Assembly: GCA_018266335.1 (NCBI GenBank)
Contig: JAFEAR010000125.1
Span: 1-11,107 of the forward strand
Direction: 5' to 3'
Length of the DNA: 11,107 nucleotides
Origin: Bdellovibrionales bacterium
GTDB taxonomy: Bacteria; Bdellovibrionota; UBA2428
Of this stretch, positions 8,312-11,107 are shown in pieces (the first letter of the stretch is position 1; each line of letters starts with the position of its first letter). The notes beneath the pieces were generated by a model that had not been told where the DNA came from, did no database searches, and was given only the letters and a program-made list of their open reading frames with translations. Position numbers and translations under genes: made by a program.

Positions 8312-8319
8312 CCTCCCTC
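8312..8319 (-). promoter_or_regulatory. Ribosome binding site that decides the SIR2 start
   Basis: GAGGGAGG on the minus strand is 10 bases before the ATG at 8301, while the alternative ATG at 8337 is preceded by an AT-rich stretch with no purine-rich site. This favours the shorter SIR2 protein. The site lies directly after the SNF2 stop codon (8322-8324). Confidence 0.7.
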
Positions 8320-8321
8320 TA

Positions 8322-11107
8322 CTACGTCAGTTCCCATTGGATCACGAATAATTTTTCAAGCACATGCTGGGTCTTGAGTTGCCCCTCAATCTCCGCGATC
8401 AGCTCCCCACGCCGCGCGTCGATCTGATCCTGCTGCTCGTAGAGGTCCCGCCGAAGCTTGTTCCGCCTGGCCTCCAGGGCCTTCACGGCCTTCTCGCCGT
8501 CTAGCTTTTCCTGGAGGCTGGTCGCGATCTTCTTCGCCGCTTTGGCATCCCGGATCTGGCGCCCCAGGTCGGCCAGTTCCCGCTCAAGACTGAGTTTCAG
8601 GTCTTCGGCCCAGGCGTCCAGCTTGGCGGACTCTTCTTCGAAGTAGGTGGTGTTCCGGCGCTCTACCTCACCTAGGTGCTGCCGCACCTGGTCGGCGAAG
8701 GCTGGCTGCCAGTCCGCTCGTGTGGCGGCTGTAGCCGAGGGCTCCATCCGCGCCGTCAGCCCCATCATTTTTTCACATTGCTCAGGATCCAGGTCTCGAC
8801 CATCCTCCGTGCGTGCGGCGAGCATCAGGAACTCTTCCGTCTCGACGGAATCCACCCGGAGCTTGGCCAGGCAGAGCTGCCCAGAAGTCCCCTTGAAGGC
8901 TTCCAGCACGCTGGACTTCTGATGGTCGGATTCCATCACTAAACGGGAAGGTGTAAGGATCCGGCCCAGGGTTTGTTGTAGAAGCCGGGACGCCAGGGGA
9001 TGTTCTTCGCGATAGAAGGTGGCACCCACCTCATCGGCCTGAGGCCAGAGCATGTGGTAGTGGCCCTGGTCAGCGCCTTCCATGACCTCGAAGCGCGGCT
9101 CTTCGCCATGGAACCTGGCTTTGCCGTCGAGCTCCGTACGGGTCAGCCGCCACAGCAGGCTGCGCCGGTGGTCCAGTGCTTCCTGGGCCTTGTCCCGCCG
9201 GACGCGGAGCTTCGCGGCCACCTCCTCGTCGAAGTTTTCCAGCAAGGCGGTCCGGGTTTCCGTCATGCGGGCCTGGATCTGTTCTTCAAGCTCGCCCTGG
9301 AGGGCATCGAAGGCTTCCTTGATCTCCTTCGGGGTCCGGCAGTCCTGGTAGACCTGCGCGATGCGCTTTTCCAGATCCACCCCGGATTCCAGTGACCCAA
9401 GCACTTCGTCGCTGGCGCCGAAGACCCCCTCGAATAGCCTGAACTTCTGGGACAGGAGCTGGAACACCCGTTGGTCGGCTTCGTTCGCGCGATTCAGGAA
9501 GTTCACGACCACCACATCGTGTTCCTGGCCGTAGCGATGGCAGCGACCGATGCGCTGTTCCACCCGCTGAGGATTCCAGGGAAGATCGTAGTTCACCACG
9601 AGGGAACAGAACTGGAGGTTCACGCCTTCGGCCGCGGCTTCGGTGGCCAGCAGGATGGTGGCATGGTCCCTGAACTCTTCGACCAGTGCGGTCTTCATGT
9701 TGACGGCCTGGGAACCCTTGAGGATGTCCTGGCCCGCGTGGCGCTGCTTCCAACGCTGGTAAATGTCGCGGGCCAGGAATTCGCTGTTCTGACCGTTGAG
9801 GGTGACGATCTGCCCTGCATAGCCGTGCTCGTTCAGCAGGTCCAGCAAGTAGGCCTGGGTCCGTCGGCTTTCGGTGAAGATCACGGCCTTCCGCGCGGCC
9901 CCCAAGCCCTGGGCCTTCTCGAAGGCCATCTGGAGGCCCTTGAGCAAGGCTTCTCCCTTGGCGTTGTTCTGGATGGATTCCGCTAGGTGCGTGTAGGCCT
10001 GCAGGTCCGCAAGTTCGGCGCCCAGCTTGGCTGGGTCGATGTCCTTCTGCGCCCCGTCCTCCGGGTCCCATTCGTCGGCCAGCTCCTCAAGAAGCTCGAA
10101 ATCGGCTTCGAGGCTGGCCTGCTGGTCTTCCAGCCGGTTCGCCATGCCTTTGAGCGCGCCGGCGATGGCGAAGCTGCTGGAAGCCATGAGCTTCCGGAGG
10201 ACCATGGTGATCAAGGCGCGTTGGCTATTGGGCAACGCCAGCAGTTCGGGCCGCCTCAGGTAGGCGCTGATGTTCTCGTACAGCAACTGCTCTTCATCGC
10301 TGGGCGTGAAGTCCTGGGTGATGGGGATGCGCTGGGTGTACCGGATGTATTCCAGGACCTGTTTGCGCAAGGTCCTAGTACATAGGGGCCCCAGCCGGTC
10401 CCGCAAGGTGCGGTTGCGCATCTCCTCGTGGCTGTTCTTCAGGAACTGGCCCTTGAAGGAGTCAAGATCCCCGAAAACTCGATCGTCGATGAGACTCACC
10501 AGCCCGAACAGCTCAAGAAGGGAGTTCTGGAGGGGCGTGGCGGTCAGCAGGAGCTTCCGGCACCCCTTGGTGGCCTCAGCGATGCTGCTGGCGATTTTGC
10601 TGCTGGTCTTGTAGACATTGCGGAGGCGATGGGCTTCGTCCATCACCACCAGATCCCAGGGGACCTCCCGGATCTCCCGGGCCTTCAGCGCGGCGAAGTG
10701 GTAGGAACAAATGACGACCCGCTCTTCGCCCTTGGTGGCCTGGTCGAATGGGTGGTGGTGCCCCTCCTTCTGGAGCTGCTTGAAGGACTTGGAATCCAGG
10801 ACCACGGAGGGAAGGAAGAACTTCTCTTCGAGTTCCGCCTGCCACTGGCCTCGGAGCGTGGCTGGCAGGATGAGCAGGATGCGGCGCTTCCGTTCCGCCC
10901 ATTTCTGGCTGATGACCAGGCCGGCCTCGATGGTCTTCCCCAGGCCAACCTCATCGGCCAGGATGACCCCCTTCGACAGAGGGGACCGGAACGCGAAGAG
11001 CGCGGCGTCCACCTGATGGGGGTTCAGGTCCACCTTGGCCCCGCTGAAGGACCGGGACAGGTTCTCCATGCTGTCCGACGGGGACCGCAGGGTCAGCTGG
11101 TGGGCCC
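8322..11107 (-). CDS. SNF2-family DEAH helicase, 5'-truncated by the window
   Basis: Large SNF2-type (superfamily 2) ATPase, a double-stranded DNA or DNA-protein remodeller of the RapA/HepA-like group seen with type III restriction pairs. Counting from an internal Met at 11069, motifs are Walker A DEVGLGKT (39-46), DEAH (144-147), LTATPLQN (175-182), the C-lobe around LLATEAAAEGVNLQ (473-486) and motif VI QRIGRCHRYGQ (505-515). Residues about 809-900 are rich in Glu, Lys, Arg and Leu and should form a long coiled coil. No nuclease or methylase domain is visible. The frame stays open to the right edge, and the residues before that Met (AHQLTLRSPSDS) resemble the N terminus of relatives I recall, so the true start lies outside, probably only a few dozen residues away. 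It is the first visible gene of the operon. Its last 20 or so codons have the lower GC of the SIR2 region, whereas the rest is GC-rich. Confidence 0.94.
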   Translation of the reverse strand, partial: AHQLTLRSPSDSMENLSRSFSGAKVDLNPHQVDAALFAFRSPLSKGVILADEVGLGKTIEAGLVISQKWAERKRRILLILPATLRGQWQAELEEKFFLPSVVLDSKSFKQLQKEGHHHPFDQATKGEERVVICSYHFAALKAREIREVPWDLVVMDEAHRLRNVYKTSSKIASSIAEATKGCRKLLLTATPLQNSLLELFGLVSLIDDRVFGDLDSFKGQFLKNSHEEMRNRTLRDRLGPLCTRTLRKQVLEYIRYTQRIPITQDFTPSDEEQLLYENISAYLRRPELLALPNSQRALITMVLRKLMASSSFAIAGALKGMANRLEDQQASLEADFELLEELADEWDPEDGAQKDIDPAKLGAELADLQAYTHLAESIQNNAKGEALLKGLQMAFEKAQGLGAARKAVIFTESRRTQAYLLDLLNEHGYAGQIVTLNGQNSEFLARDIYQRWKQRHAGQDILKGSQAVNMKTALVEEFRDHATILLATEAAAEGVNLQFCSLVVNYDLPWNPQRVEQRIGRCHRYGQEHDVVVVNFLNRANEADQRVFQLLSQKFRLFEGVFGASDEVLGSLESGVDLEKRIAQVYQDCRTPKEIKEAFDALQGELEEQIQARMTETRTALLENFDEEVAAKLRVRRDKAQEALDHRRSLLWRLTRTELDGKARFHGEEPRFEVMEGADQGHYHMLWPQADEVGATFYREEHPLASRLLQQTLGRILTPSRLVMESDHQKSSVLEAFKGTSGQLCLAKLRVDSVETEEFLMLAARTEDGRDLDPEQCEKMMGLTARMEPSATAATRADWQPAFADQVRQHLGEVERRNTTYFEEESAKLDAWAEDLKLSLERELADLGRQIRDAKAAKKIATSLQEKLDGEKAVKALEARRNKLRRDLYEQQDQIDARRGELIAEIEGQLKTQHVLEKLFVIQWELT

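Noticed and set aside
8302..8337. Longer SIR2 start at the ATG at 8337
   Set aside because: No ribosome site precedes it, whereas GAGGGAGG precedes the ATG at 8301. The 12 extra residues show nothing domain-like.
528..11107. Classification as DISARM, BREX or Hma because of helicase, methylase and ATPase genes
   Set aside because: No DUF1998 or phospholipase D gene (DISARM), no PglZ or BrxC (BREX), and the methylase-nuclease pair is plainly type III Mod-Res, with HerA paired to SIR2.

Overview
The window is a dense bacterial defence locus. Six genes lie head to tail on the minus strand from the right edge to position 528. A seventh, partial and unrecognised gene on the plus strand converges on them from the left edge. 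The genes are bacterial (Shine-Dalgarno sites, GTG and ATG starts, overlapping stops and starts). Most of the window is GC-rich: hand-counted 60-base lines give about 63-73% in the outer genes. I cannot name the host from this. No tRNA, rRNA, CRISPR array, transposase or integrase is visible.

Layout in transcription order (right to left). (1) A SNF2-type helicase whose 5' end lies beyond the window (8322-11107). (2) A SIR2-family NAD-binding protein (7036-8301). (3) A HerA-family hexameric DNA translocase (5193-7046). (4) A 69-residue KTSC-domain protein (4972-5181). (5) A beta-class adenine methyltransferase of type III Mod type (3242-4966). (6) A type III Res protein with helicase and PD-(D/E)xK nuclease parts (528-3245). 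Genes overlap or are at most 20 bases apart, so they probably share one transcript of more than 10.5 kb with translational coupling. No promoter is visible inside, so it should lie beyond the right edge.

How they may work together: Mod and Res form a complete type III-like restriction-modification pair. From memory, SNF2 helicases of this subfamily commonly sit just upstream of such pairs. SIR2 plus HerA is a known two-gene abortive-infection system in which a SIR2 NADase assembles with a HerA hexamer. Here SIR2, HerA and KTSC sit between the SNF2 gene and Mod. They have clearly lower GC (about 45-52% in sampled lines) than the genes on either side. The simplest reading is that a foreign SIR2-HerA-KTSC cassette entered an existing SNF2-Mod-Res operon. 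This would combine restriction as a first line with NAD depletion as a back-up, and is the main point of interest. A second sharp GC drop covers the target-recognition part of Mod, suggesting that its specificity region was exchanged separately.

The left plus-strand gene encodes four degenerate helix-turn-helix-like units. Its link to the defence operon is unknown.
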